From assembly GCA_024500155.1 (NCBI GenBank), contig CM044874.1, forward strand, positions 1,863,001 to 1,927,000: a stretch of 64,000 nt of DNA. The letters are read 5' to 3'. Below the pieces are notes generated by a model that saw only the letters and a list, made by a program, of their open reading frames with translations, was not told the DNA's origin and made no database searches. Each line of letters starts with the position of its first letter. The stretch's first letter is position 1. Below are positions 1 through 12,891 of the stretch, piece by piece. The translations under genes and the position numbers were made by a program. This stretch comes from Chenopodium formosanum. Taxonomy: Eukaryota; Streptophyta; Magnoliopsida; Caryophyllales; Amaranthaceae.

Positions 1-1483
1 ATATGTATGAATCGTTGATAACTTGTGGGATTTTACCATTGATAAAGCAACTACTTACCAAATTAATAATAGAACTACCCACAACATTCCAATATCTTTG
101 AAAGAAAATTGGTTGGATTCCATCCGGACCCGAACATTTCATAGGAGCCATTGAGTTCAGAGCATTCCTAATTTCAAAAGTACTCACTCCACTTTCCAGA
201 AAGCTAAGGTCAATAGAGCTAATCACAGAATTAGGAACAAACGAGACATTTCTAGGTTGAGCAATTTGTTTGGAGGAAATAATGTTAACAAAGTAATTAA
301 CACACACATTTTTAAGTAAACTTTGATCATTAATCCAAACCCCATTCTCATCCTTTAAACTTAAAACCTTTCCTCTACTATTTTTAATACGAGCAAGAAT
401 GTGGAAATATTTCGTATTCCAATCCCCATATTTCCTCCAATCCTCCCCCGCTTTTTGAGCCCATTTGATTCGTTCTAATTTTAATACACTATTGAGCTCA
501 TGCAAAAGAGATCTTTCCAGGTTAACAAGAAAAGTCAAGTGTCTTATACTAAGAAATTTTTGAATTCCATGAATTCGAGCAATGAGTTTGTTCTTAGTAT
601 TAATCACCTCATTAAACACATTTTTATTCCAGATTTTGACATCCTTAATAAAGATATCTTTAGACTTACTAAAGTTATTGCCCCCTTTGTTCCACGTTGA
701 GGTGAAAAAATTATCAAAATTAGGGTTTTGGAGCCATGAGTCTTTGCATCTAAAAGGGTAGTTTCCTTTTATATTACTACTTCCTGTATCAACTAAAATA
801 GGACAATGGCCAGAATAAGTTTTGGCTAGAAGAAATACCTGAGTGTGGGGGTGAGCCTTCAACCATTCCGCATTAGCTAGCGCCCTATCAAGCCTTTCTT
901 TGATCAAGTCATTTCCCTCTCTACCATTATCCCAAGTAAACCTAGGACCTTGATGGCTTAAATCGATTAAACCAACCGAATCCGTTCATTTCGAGAAATC
1001 CTTTCCTTGCGAGTTACTGACTGGTCTCCCTCTCATCTTCTCACTTTGATTTATTACTTCGTTCATATCCCACATGACAAGCCACAGAGTGGAGGAGGGA
1101 GAAGGGTTATGCTTCAAAGCCTTCCAAAGAGAGGATTTCTCCTTGGCTGTTGAGGGAGCATGGATACCAGTTAGGAGAAATTCTAGGCTACCAGGATTAA
1201 TTTTAAATAGGGAATGAACCACATTAGGGGCATTGATATCAAATTCCAATAACACGGCAGTTTTTTTCCAAAAAACCCAAAGACCACCTCTAGTTCCATT
1301 GGCCTCAATTGACCTAAAGTCATCGAAACCTAATCTTTTGTGAATTTGGTTAGCAACTTTATCTTTAGCTTTTGTCTCAAGTAACATGATCACCTCCGGA
1401 TTATGAATACAGACTACCTCACTGGCATGAGGCAAAAATTCCTTACTTGCGGCACCTCGAACGTTCCACATAACAATTTTCAT
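1..1483 (-). pseudogene. LINE ORF2, endonuclease and start of reverse transcriptase, interrupted by a stop
   Basis: The endonuclease domain begins at the Met codon 1481-1483 (MKIVMWNVRG) and shows the LLETK, GTRGGLWVFW and DMNEV segments of plant LINE AP-endonucleases. The reading frame stops at a TGA (986-988) and then continues open in the same frame to base 1. That second part contains the family motif GPRFTWDNG with RLDRALAN and a GHCPI segment, and near the edge the RT entry motif KCSGPDG followed by FFQRYW. I translated the stretch below 986 and saw no further stop or frameshift. The open frame also runs upstream of 1483 to 2209 through Pro/Ser-rich low-complexity sequence that probably belongs to the ORF1-ORF2 junction. 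The protein would normally nick the target DNA and copy the element RNA; this copy cannot encode it whole. Confidence 0.88.
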
Positions 1484-2211
1484 TTTAATTTGAGGCATAT
1501 AAATTTTTGGAAAAATTCCCATCTCAACTGCTCTCATTGATGACGAGGCTAGGTAGAGTTTCCTCCAATCCTCCCATCTCCTCATCCTTCCTAGCGCCCA
1601 AACATCCTCCATCGACAAAGGATTAGCTATCATTACCACTTCCGGGGTTAGGTTCCCAGTCGAATTGAACATGAGATCCAACTCGAAGCCTACTACCTCC
1701 TTCTGTGCTTCCATTACCACCAACAGATTTCGAGGTAGCATTAAGTTTAATTTACGCTTGCTAGCTGTAATGGGTATGACAGGGGGTTTTTTTGGTGATG
1801 ATTGTATTGGGAGAAAAGCTGTGCCGTACTCTGGCGGCGATGGAAGGATCAACTGGTTCATTAGAATCTTGAAACCCAGCACTAATTTGTTTCGAACGTC
1901 TTCTGGGGTGAGAGGATTTGCTAACATAGGCCAAATCATCGGGGTGGGAAAGATTGGAAAGAGATGTAGAATTTGTGATGGCTGTGAGACCTGGGAGAGT
2001 AAGGATGGGGCTCCGATATTGTTGGTTGGAGATGGAGGGAGAATTGTTGGGGCTATTGGCGGGGAAGGAGAAAGAGGGGGTAGCGGAGGTGGAAGGTTGA
2101 GGTTGGGTTGGGTCTGGGGGAATGAATTCCGAACAATCGCTCTTCGAATTGCCAGGGGGTCTGGGTTGTTCTTGCGATGGGTGGAGGGGTGAGATTGGGT
2201 TGGTTTCATGG

Positions 2212-3894
2212 CTAGAAGAGGATGGGGTTAGAGCATTCAAAGATGAAGAAGAGTAATTGAATTGATTGATAAGTTTTTTTCGAATTTGAAGGCTGTACAG
2301 GAATCTGAATCGCCGTCGGGTAAGCAATCTTATTGGCGGATGGATTAATCGAGATTTTTGGTACTGCCATATCTTTAATGCCGCTTCTTTCCAAGGGAGT
2401 ATGTTGCTCTGAGTTAATAGGTATGTTGGTAGCTACTTCCCACTTTTTGATTTCCCTAATAATATGTTCTTCATTAAACAAATCCCCTGCATTTTTCTCT
2501 CCTTCCAAAAGCGCACTCCATTTATTATTCTTTAAGGAAGGTTGGGGGCGGCTATCTAGTTCCCGAGGTTGCTTCCCTTTCTTTTGAGTGGAACTGTTTT
2601 TTAATCCGTCCTGACTGTTATTCTTCTTATTCCTTTCTTCCTTTTTAAAATTATTTTTTCTTGATTTAGCCACCATCCACGGGCCATAGCTGTTGTGATC
2701 CTCTATTTTGTCTATAGCTTGCTGCAACTGAGCTACTCTACTGCTACTACCCTCCACTTTCTCACCAAAATCCACCCCCAGATTATTGTCTCCTACCTTC
2801 TGTATAATTCCCTGAGTACTCGACATCCCTGAATTATTGTCCTGCGTTGTCTGCAAGACTTCATTACCGATAACCACTGATTTTTGAGGTAGCCTCCATG
2901 CGCATTTCTCCTTCGTGTGGCCAATTCTTCCGCAGCTAAAGCAAAGACTATGGAGTTTCTCGTACTCGATATTTTTCCAGGCACAGCCCACCCAAACTTT
3001 AGAGATCAGGGGCTTGGTTAAGTCGATTTCTACACACACCCTTGCATATCTGCATCGATGAATTTTATCCGTTGAGTAATCGACACGCATTGGATTTCCA
3101 ATAACCTCCACAATACTATACAATGCCTCCTTGTCATAGTACTCCATAGGGAGCTCCGGGAACCTAATCCAAACTGACATTCTTTGGAAATTTTCTGATG
3201 AGGGTCTAAAGTTCGGCCTCCACCTTGCCATCATTAGGTAATGGTCAAAGATAAACCACGGTCCTCCAAGGAGGGCTTTCTCGAGATCATCCTGAAGCGA
3301 GAATCTGAACGGAAAAGCTTCTCCCTCCATTTCAATTATCTCTAACCCTCCCTTTGGACTCCACATCCTTCGAACTCTCTTCTCAACAAACTCTAACCTG
3401 ACATTTAGCCCCAGACATCTTCCAATGAGAGTTAAGTTCCAAGGTTGCCTAAGTTGCCTGAGCTTGTCCTTAGGGAACTTAACAACATGTTCATGATCTA
3501 CCTGCTCTTCATCTTCATCATCCCATTCTTCAGAGGAGATCATTATTTTTCTTGCCTCAGTGAACCACTTGGAGGACTTTGTGACAGCTTCTCTGAATGA
3601 TTTTACTACTTGTGTTGGACTCGAGCTAGGACTTTGGACATCCCCCACTTTTTCTGTATCCACCGTTCCTTTCAAGGGAGATTGTGAACCATCATCCTAG
3701 TTTTCCAGCATAATTATTTCATTAGCCTCTTTTGCTTAGTGAGTAACATGCTCATTCTCCTGAGTAAGAGAACCCACTACCAGGCTATCCTGATTTGGGA
3801 AACTATCAATTACCATATCAGAATCAGTTACTCCTTTGGCTGTATGCGCAGCTAAGGCTTCAAAACTGGTATCCATACCAACTTTTGAACTCAT
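2212..3894 (-). pseudogene. LINE ORF1 (DUF4283 plus CCHC zinc knuckle), two in-frame stops near the start
   Basis: A 487-residue open stretch (2212-3675) carries a DUF4283-like domain at about residues 70-240 (recognisable by GGPWFIFDHYLMMARW and VWIRFPELP) and a zinc knuckle at residues 246-259 (CFSCGRIGHTKEKC, CX2CX4HX4C). In plant LINEs this protein binds the element RNA. In the same frame there is an upstream Met codon at 3892-3894, with two stops after it: TAA at 3736-3738 (codon 53) and TAG at 3697-3699 (codon 66). The likely original start is therefore 3894, and the N-terminus is lost. The C-terminal part is Lys/Ser-rich and ends at 2212. A second Pro/Ser-rich frame overlaps the tail (1761-2327) and may be the older ORF1 end after a frameshift. 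Confidence 0.85.
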
Positions 3895-4246
3895 TCAAAA
3901 ACTAAGAAGACAACAACCTGCTTAAAACTAATCCTAACTAACCTCTCAATGACTTAATCAGAAAAAGGAGCTTGAAAACGAGAACTAAACTAACTACAGA
4001 AAGGAAGAAGACCCTGACTTGCTCTCCACAAAAAAGGAGCTACCGGAGCCCTAAACACCACGGTGTTTGGGTTAATCCCCGATGGCTGCAATTCTAGAGA
4101 GAGAAAGTCTCATTTTTTTTAATATAGTTGATGTCATCTCCAACTTCAATCAGTTTAATTCAGCTCTAATAAGTTCATTTCAGTTTACCTTTATGTTTAA
4201 TGATGTTACTAATGATAATTTAAGCAAAAAATTTCAATACTTTTTA

Positions 4247-5304
4247 CGGTTTTTTCACCAAATGCCCTTGAACTTTTCAAAATTTCACCAAATACCCTCA
4301 AGTTTTTCAAAATTCACCAAATACCACTGACGTTTGTTAATATTCACACCGTGACCTTAAAATACCCTTGACGTTAAAGTTCCGTTAGCAATAAAATTTA
4401 ATTCACCAAATGCCCTAACTTTGTTAAATAATTACACAAAATACCCTTATTTTTGGAAAATACAACGTCTAGTTTGAAATTTAAGGAAACTAGTCGTTAG
4501 TTTTGATTCACACCCTTGCTTTGCAAAAATACTCGATACATAGCATCCCTCTCATTTGTTTAACCACAAATTTTTAACACCATGAGTTATCAATCTAAAT
4601 CATCCTCCTCAATGTATGAGTACTTTTGTGTAAGAGTTGCAAACATCCTCTATTCATAAAAAGAAGTGCCGGAGACCTCGCAAACAGGGCTAAATGAAAT
4701 AGAGGTGATTACTTTTACAAGCTTGGGCAGAAAACAAATCGAGCTATAGTTCATATTTATCCAGCGAAATTTAAATAGCAAACTCAAGCCCCTTTTATGC
4801 GGCTTGACAATTAGTCTATACCCACCCTAATAAACAGTCTGGGCTTGTCCGCGGGCTAACAGACTCAGAACTTCTTATTGCAAATTTTCTTCTACAACAA
4901 GATTTATTTGCAACTCTTTCACAAAAGCTCTCATACATTGAGGAGAATGATTTAGATTGATAACTCATGGTGTTAAAAATTTGTGGTTAGGCAAATAAGA
5001 GGGATGCTATGTATCGAGTATTTATGCAAAAAAAAAGGGTGAGAATCAAAACTAACAGTTAGTTTCCTTAAATTTCAAACTAGACATTGTACTTCAAAAA
5101 ATAAGGAGATTTTGTGTAATTATTTAACAAAGTTAGGGCATTTGGTGAATTTAATTTTATTGCTAACGGAATTTTAACGTTATGGGTTGTTTGAGGTCAC
5201 GGTGTGAAAATTAGCAAACGTCAGTGGTATTTGGTGAATTTTGAAAAACTTGATGGTATTTAGTGAATTTTTGAAAAGTTCAAGGGCATTTGGTGAAAAT
5301 CCCG
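4247..5304. mobile_element. Mutator-like foldback element with 9-bp target duplication
   Basis: A 1058-bp element made of two long inverted arms (about 4247-4650 and 4903-5304) around a spacer of about 250 bp. Both ends read CGG followed by a T-rich stretch and TTTCACCAAATGCCC. The element is flanked by a perfect 9-bp direct repeat TACTTTTTA (4238-4246 and 5305-5313), the duplication length typical of Mutator transposition. Each arm begins with three similar subterminal repeats of about 31 bp containing TTCACCAAATRCC, possible transposase-binding sites. No transposase frame is present, so it is non-autonomous. Confidence 0.85.
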
Positions 5305-6284
5305 TACTTTTTAACATACTAGTTATGGACTTCTGAGCGCGCACATTTAGCGAATCGAAATAGTTTTACTTAACACGTAGCTACAAATATAATTTAACTG
5401 CATTTTCAAATAATACAATTAATAAATAACACCAAGTTAAAAATGTGGTCTATCACAATGAGTATTGGTTTTTGTAATTGGCTAGAAAAATGAGTATTGG
5501 TTATGTTAGCTTGAATATCACTTTTATAGTTATTGGGCACTTATTATATGATGATTTTTTTGGAGCTGATAAGATAAATAGTTTGTTGTATAGTTTATTT
5601 ATGGTAAATAGTTAAGTTTAAGCTATGTTTTAAAAATGATAACTACGGTGTAATAGTAAAGAGGTTATTTTGGCGAAAAGTAACTCGCGCGCAGGGTTGT
5701 TATCAATGTATATTCTCAACTTATTTTGTTACCGGTGTTGTTTCTTGAGTGATTTTTTTGACGTTTTATCATCCATCAAGATTTACGGTTTCTCAAGTTC
5801 AAAGTTTTTTTTTAACAGATTATGTTACTGGTGTTATTTTTGATTTTCTAAAGGTCTCATCATCTCTTCCTTCGTCTCATTGTCTTGTAGGTAGTAACAT
5901 CTTTATAATATTTCTAACTTTGCCCTATCCCATTTCTTCCTTTCCCTCTCTCTATCACCTTATTCAACAAGTCTAGACTTTTTGCTTCTGATATAAATCT
6001 TAGCATAGTATCAAAACAAAGAGAATTGTGTAAAACCTCTATCATTAATAATTCAAAGACGATAATAAGGCACTTCCAAAGTCCAATTACCCGTCTCACA
6101 TAACTACAAGTATATTATATAAGTTGACATCTATGAACCCTCATAGTTCAAGAGTAAAAAATCACTTAGTAGTGAAAGCAGAAGCACAAGAGGAAGAACA
6201 CCCGCAAATCATAATTGCAATTACAGGTGAAGCATTGTTATACAATAATTATACAAGTCTAGGGAGACGTTATGACACAAAATT

Positions 6285-6488
6285 TTGCTTCCCAAAGAAC
6301 AACCTTCAATCTTAGAAGACAAAGATGAGAAAAAGATACAACCCTCAGTTGGACAATGCATGTACAAGGCCATGACAGTTTCCAGTATCTATCTAATTGT
6401 GATGTCTTATGAAGCCTTGCCAAACGTACATCTAATCCTTGAAGCTTTTTCCCGCTACTTTGAAGAGCTACCACTACGAGCTATTCAG
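6285..6488 (+). other. Coding-like fragment of unknown identity
   Basis: This open stretch looks more protein-like than its surroundings. It encodes a mixed hydrophobic/charged sequence including QCMYKAMTVSSIYLIVM and EAFSRYFEELPLRAIQ, and ends at a donor-like CAG/GTATTA at 6488. A shorter frame just upstream (6124-6315) overlaps it in another phase. I do not recognise the family. No matching acceptor or neighbouring exon was found. It could be a decayed exon or chance. Confidence 0.22.
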
Positions 6489-7883
6489 GTATTAGTTACT
6501 CATCTCATACCAAGAATAACTCATTGTAACAATCTCAAATAGACAGATGAAAGTGAGTTCTAAATAAAAAGCCACAAAGTAATTAATCACTCAATCGTAT
6601 ACACTCTTCAAAAGCTCAAGACCTATAAGAGCATACAGAAAATAATAGCAAAAGTAACATATACCATCTCGAGACACATAATCTGGACAAATTCGACAAA
6701 CCAGATTCATCAATTTCCTTCAGTACATTCCCTATGACATCAGAAATTTCCTAAATTCAATGACTGTCAAAGCAGCTCAACTCAATTAGAGTTCTGCTTC
6801 AGCAAATTAAAAGACCAAAGATGGTTTGAATGGACATCTATCTCGTGCGCATTCAGCTCTATGCTGAGAAATATTGCAATTTTATAACACCAAGTCAATT
6901 TACAGTCCTCGCTAACTGAAAGGGCATCATATCATCACATTAAGAAACAAAATATACAACAATTATCTGCTATCTGCAGAACAAAGCATGCAAAGTAGCA
7001 TTTCCTTTTAAACCTCGGTGCCTACGACCCACAAAGGATATCATAAATAACTTATCACAGCATGTCAAGTGTAGATTTTAAATTATTTTATTCCAAGGAT
7101 GAAGACTTTACAAACAAGATTTCCCAATGTTACAATGAGCTTAAGAGTAACACCAAGATTGACCGTGAGACCACTTTTTAAAATTTTATCAAATTGACCT
7201 TAATGATGTATAAGGGCAATATATTTTGCCTTTAATTAGAAGGGGAAAAAAAGATAGCTACGCGACAGCAGCAAATAAACATGAAAGATCAGTCTAGATC
7301 CATAAAATTTTTGAGGATGGGAGTTTCACAACAGGGGGGGAGTTTTGACTTTTAAGCATGGGAAGCCATATGCATAGTCACATAAGCTTAAAATCACATA
7401 ATACTCTGTGCATCTCCCATCAATTCTTTTAAAACTGCTTCTTTCTCTATCTCTTTCTACCTAACTATCTATGCTTATTTCTTAGTCTTTACCTTAAAAA
7501 GATCTTTTAAAAGTTTCAGTATCTTCCTCACCTAGCTATCTAGCATTGTCTTTTCTCCTTAATTCTTACCTTTCCTCTCCTCTCCTCTCCTCTACCCAAC
7601 CTTTTTCGCTAACTTCTCATCCAGCTTTTACAATGTATAGAAAGTCAATTCCTACATGATCCAATTCCTTTCCACTCAAACAAATCATAGAATTGTTGTT
7701 TTCATGTGCTTATGAATTGTTGTTTTTACTCAATCAATCAAACGGACAAATATACTTCTCTTTTTTACGTGCTTATGAATTGGTGTTAATTTTTTGCTCT
7801 TCTGACATGCTTTTCCACTCTCCACCAATGATCTTTGATGCCTGCTTATCAATCACATACTATGCCATATAAACACTACTCAC

Positions 7884-7932
7884 CACTCACTCACTCACTT
7901 ACTCACTCACTCACTCACTCACTCACTCACTC
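7884..7932. repeat. ACTC tetranucleotide microsatellite
   Basis: About 49 bp of nearly perfect CACT repeats with one interruption (CTTACT). Confidence 0.9.
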
Positions 7933-10068
7933 TTGTAAATCCGGCATGACTAACAACTCAAGTTACAACAATTGCACCAAGAGGATGTACACGCAGAAGA
8001 AGTAACTTAGATTACCTTTGCAAATTGACAAAAGAAGGATTCTACTACATCTAGCTCCACATCATATGGTAGTGGGCCAGTGGCAATGCAGTTCTTGTCC
8101 TGCTAGCAACTGGTTCTGTCACCTAATCTGGCTTGTGAGGTTCAGAAAACCTGCCAACCCTCTTCCCTTGAATAAATTCATCAATGTATTAGGATAAGGA
8201 AATATGATCCCTTTAAAAAAACATAAAAGGAATAACGAAATTCTAAAATGATGGTTTCAGCAGCTCACAGATTACAAGAAGAAACCGGGAATTACAGAGT
8301 TAATTTGACAGCTACTTTCCACGCGCTAAGATACACAAAAATGTATAAATTACTGGCGTGATCATAATTTACACAAGCACACCAGAATAACCATTAAAAA
8401 ATCTAAATACTAAATAGTGTATCAATTATCATAGTGTTTTTATTTTATTTTAAATTCAATTATCATAATATAATTGGTTACAATATGAACCATTTTAAAC
8501 TCTAATCGTAACATTTTTGTCAACTTTATTATTTATCCAACTGATGTACATTAAAAGGATAATTATAACAGCAGTATATCTTAACACAAAGAAGAAAAAA
8601 AAAAAACACAAACCAACCTCAGAAATTATTAGAAAAGCAAAAATCCTCAAAGCGTCAGCAACAGCTTTAAAGGTATCTTCAGAAACATGCACCCCATTAG
8701 CTTTACCCTATTATACCTAGATGACCTATCATACCCAGATACTGTATCATTTCTATATTCTAGAGGCCCCTAACCCACCCTCTACCACTTTTATCCTGTT
8801 TACTAACACTTAAAAGCTTATCCAGGGTTTGATCAAAATACACAAGTAAATCTGACCATTTCGCATGGCCTTCCATTTTGGATTGATGTATAATCAACTT
8901 CCCCCAATTCCCACCCAGTTCCAACTTCCAAAGATTTTTATATAGCTAATCTTAAGAATAAACCTTAGCACTATCACTGAAGAATCTTGTTGCACAGATA
9001 CACAGGGGTCTCAGATGGCTAACAAGGTGTACGATGAAGTAGATTAGCATCTATAAGAGTCACAAATTTCTTGCAGGGTAGCTTATAAGAGTAGATGTAA
9101 AGTAAAAAGACCATTATAACCAATAAGAAGATATAAAAGAAAGGAAAATCATTACTGCAAGGTATGGTGAAAGAGGCCTTCGATATGATACTACATTTAT
9201 TTTATTCTGGGGTGAGGAAAGGATCTCTGGGATGGTGCTTATGTTGTTCGCTTATGCTGTTCATTCAACGGTAGTGCAAGTGCAACTGCTTGTGGCTCAG
9301 GGGAAGATTCAACTTTCGGGAAGCTATGTTTAGCAACGGAAGCATCAGGGACTGCCTCTGCCGATGCTGGAAGAGAGTTATTATTCAAACTTATTTGTAG
9401 GAGGGTGGTTCCTATACGCTGCAATATTGAAAATCAAATATTAACATAAGAGGCCTTGAAGTTTCAATTAAAAAGCTTAAATCTACCAAAACCCCCATTC
9501 ATCTTGAAACCCTAACAACAATAGCGACACCCAGTTCTAGCATCAATAACAAGCATCGAAAACTAATTACTAATTGTAGTGTAGAAACCCGCATCATATA
9601 TGCTACCCCGACTCTTCATTTCACTTCAAGCAAGTACCCGTAACAAATACTCAACACTCCAATAGAAATACAACGTTTGGACACTCCATTTCGGACCAAA
9701 ATCATGCAAATAAGAACCAAAATCTATAAAATAAAAAAAAAAAATAAAAAAAAAAAATAAAAAAAAAATTTAAAAAAGAGAAGAGCTAGCTCAGGAAGAT
9801 AATAAAATTGATTAGGCAGTGATTCAAGACTTCATAACAACACTGAACCCAATACTTAATCAGCAACAAATACTAATTCGCAATCCTTCTTTCTTAATCT
9901 CACTCGAGCGCAAAACTTGAAAACATATATATATACGGAGTAAAAAAATGCTCGAAAATAAATTATAAAAAAAAAAAAATGCGTTTCTTCATTTGGGTTG
10001 AGGTTTCTAAGTAAGATATCTTTGGTTTAGTTTCTTGATTAGAAAAATTACGGTCATAAGAATCTCAC

Positions 10069-10358
10069 TGTGATTGAACCCAAGCATCTCTGTTGGAAAA
10101 GATCCAGTATCCTAGCTTTTGGCAAGTGATCTGTAGTTTCTATATATTCCTGTTACGAAACCAAGTTCATCAATCACTTGTTCAGTTATTCAGAGAATAT
10201 TACTATCCCATTACAATAATTACATCAAATTTCTCTAAGAATGTGATTATGACTAAGAATCTCACCTGATTTTCAGATGCCACAAATGAAATATCAGCAT
10301 CTTTCCCTTGAAGCATTCTCAGCGCATTTTCAAACCTTTTCATTTGCCCTGCTAGTAC
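10069..10358 (-). pseudogene. Two exon remnants of an ERD6-like sugar transporter
   Basis: Two in-frame, phase-0 blocks bounded by consensus splice sites lie on the minus strand. Block 1 (10266-10358, 31 codons) includes MKRFENALRMLQGKDADIS and ends CAG/GTGAGA. Block 2 (10069-10149, 27 codons) follows an ACAG acceptor and includes LPKARILDLFQQR before ACA/GTGAGA. The motifs (R)LxGKDADIS and LPKARxLDLFQ, in this order and on separate small exons, match the central cytoplasmic loop of ERD6-like monosaccharide transporters (major facilitator superfamily). The neighbouring exons with the FQQFGGIN motif and membrane helices were not found on either side, so this is probably a gene relic, or a fragment carried by a transposon. 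Identification is from memory of the family; certainty is moderate. Confidence 0.55.
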
Positions 10359-12891
10359 CTGCGTGTTACTATATTTTTCAGAATAGATGCATATATGATG
10401 CGTAGCTTATAAGCAAAAATACACTCTCTAACCCGAAACTTCCTTGTTCTTATTGCTCCAAGATTCAATCGAATATGAAAGACACCAAATTCCTTAACTC
10501 AATAAATCATAGTCTTTATTGCACAAGCAGAACATTTAGTACAGCAAACATTTCACACTCATCTCAAAGCATAAAATTAGTATTCTTAATTCTTTATAAT
10601 CCCTTCACAGTTCATCAATTGATTGAAAACACGAAAAAACAAAATCATATGTTCTAACATAAGCAGTACCATAGAAAATTAGTACCTTCACAATTTAGCA
10701 TACTATCTATAGCTTTGCACAATCCGAGGCCTAACAGCAAATCTATAAGCATCCCTGCATTAAATATAATATCTTCTCCAAATCAGTTTATTCGTAATAT
10801 CTTAATCATAATGAAATAACAAGCCAGGTCCATATGAGATTAATTAATCTTTGTGAAGCATATTTAAAGCAATAATGTTGGACACTAATATGCAAGCATC
10901 AATATAAGATGGCAGAGCTGAAATGAGGATGCCATGATTGCATTATGAAGATTCTATTTATTCAGAAAATCTAGCATGATAAGCTTTTGAAACTTAAACC
11001 AATAACTTCCTACAGCACTTCCCGGATATATGACGGATGGTACATCAGTACATGTTTATTGAAAGGGTGAAAGACATACTGAGAAAATTGTATTAACAAT
11101 TAGCTACAACCCGCCACTAAACCTGACAAAACTGAATGAACTTATGCATATTTACATAAAATTTTCAGAAAACACTTTCAACCATACCATATCTGAGTGT
11201 ATGAAGATATATCCAGAAATAAGAATATAATAATTCCTAATATTCCTAATAATATGTCAATTTTGGGATGAGAAGAGAATGCTATTTGTGTATGAATTGT
11301 TTATGAAACAGAAAATTTGCTAGTGAAATGGAGGGAATAAAAACAGAAAACAAAGAGATGTAAAGAAGATTATGACTACCAAGTAATGCCCCTCACCTCT
11401 CTTATGAATTGTCAAACAAATGAAGATTACCATGTTAATCTTCGCAGCTCAACTACCATGTATATCTGATCAGCAGGATCACCTCTAAATAATAGGAAAG
11501 TTTGGGTGCAGTGCACCAGCAAGACATGGCACAGATGCCATAACATGACCATCTACTTTCTTTGTTCCTCAAACTTTGACAGAAAAGAAAAAGAAGATTG
11601 ATCATCTTCATCATGTGAACTGGTTGTTGCTTTATCAGCCTCCAGATCCAGCACCTAGTTACCAACAAACGGATACCAGTGGATATGTGAGACTTGACTT
11701 TAAGGACAAAGCTTACAAGATATTCAACATATTCATATTTCACGGGCATAAGCCTACAAGCTGCATATTAAAGGATAGAGCGATGTAAGATCACTCTAAA
11801 CGAGCAGAGTGTCCTTTCAAAGATATGAATTACTTCTGACTTCCTATCTAGGATCATAAAGCAACAAATATGTAGCCAAGAAACTCTAATATCAAGGACC
11901 ATCATATGTTAATGGCGATGTAGTTGTACTTGATAGTAGCAACTAAGCTAGAGAGAATGACATGATATGAAGTTGATAACCCACAGTAAGCAAATAAGCA
12001 GAACATTAATTATACATCAGAGAAGATGGGTTACCATCACCATCACCGCCATCGCTATCCCCACCACCACCAATGACAAGATGGCAAATTGTAATATATG
12101 GCATCAACTCAGAAACAATGATTTTTAATTAAGTTTAAAATTTTGAACTACAACAAACCACTACAAATTATATAAAAACAACAGACTTCAAAATTATGCA
12201 CTAATAATTTCCTAATAAGAAAATCAAAATTCAAAACTACTAAGATCCAATGTAAACAAAATAATTAGGACCACAATAATACTGTATATTTTTACAAATT
12301 AAATCGATAATCAGATAAACAATCACACAATATCCTCATTAAAAAAATAAGAAAAACTATGACTTGATAATATTACTCATTAATAATGATTTTGTTAATG
12401 TTATCTGATAATTCAACCCACAAAAAATCCATATTTTCATTTTCTAAAACCTTAAAAACACATTAATAGCAGACCAATTGAACATCAATACAATTCTTTG
12501 GATCAAAGGAAAGATAGTGGCATGATACTCATGATGTTGATCGAATAACGGAAAATTGGGGAAAATGCTACGACATGCTTGGGTGGTAGGAGATGTGAAG
12601 ATGAGAAGAGCAAAATCAGTGTACGCTTCCATGGATCAGAAGAGAGAGATAGAAGAATTTTCTACTACAGTACATAATTTAGACATATACATACCGATTC
12701 ATACATAGAGTCCGGCGATCGAAGTTGAGTCTTCGATCGAGTTATTGTTAGGTGGAGTTACACGAGTTTTCCATCCTTATGATCCTCATCTCATCATACT
12801 CTTATGTGTCAATTTTTCCTTCTTTTAGTTGAAATTTGACTTATTTAATTAATTTAAGAATTTTGTAGCAATAACATATTTTATCTGAGAA
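10359..12891. other. Intergenic, no gene recognised
   Basis: AT-rich sequence with only short random frames. A 62-codon minus-strand frame (12444-12632) begins at a Met codon but has no recognisable homology or clear splice partner. Confidence 0.6.

Larger units (their letters stand above)
1..4110 (-). mobile_element. LINE (L1-type non-LTR retrotransposon), 3' part beyond the window
   Basis: Read on the minus strand, this segment has the order of a plant LINE: a 5' leader (about 3895-4110), ORF1 with a DUF4283-like domain and a CCHC knuckle, then ORF2 with an endonuclease leading into reverse transcriptase. The RT is cut by the left window edge, so the 3' tail, poly(A) and target duplication cannot be seen. 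The 5' boundary is set only approximately, where the leader gives way to ordinary AT-rich DNA near 4110. Both ORFs carry stop codons, so this copy is dead. Certainty about the class is high; the outer limits are uncertain. Confidence 0.9.
5314..10060. other. Intergenic, no gene recognised
   Basis: AT-rich DNA with short frames only. It contains one coding-like fragment near 6285-6488, a TCAC/ACTC microsatellite (7884-7932) and several A-tracts (9730-9770, 9965-9979). A short open stretch on the minus strand (9239-9421) follows an acceptor-like TTGCAG but matches no family I recognise. Confidence 0.6.

Noticed and set aside
1665..2192. Plus-strand 175-codon Gly/Arg-rich frame
   Set aside because: It is the antisense shadow of the Pro/Ser-rich minus-strand LINE sequence; no domain or splice context.
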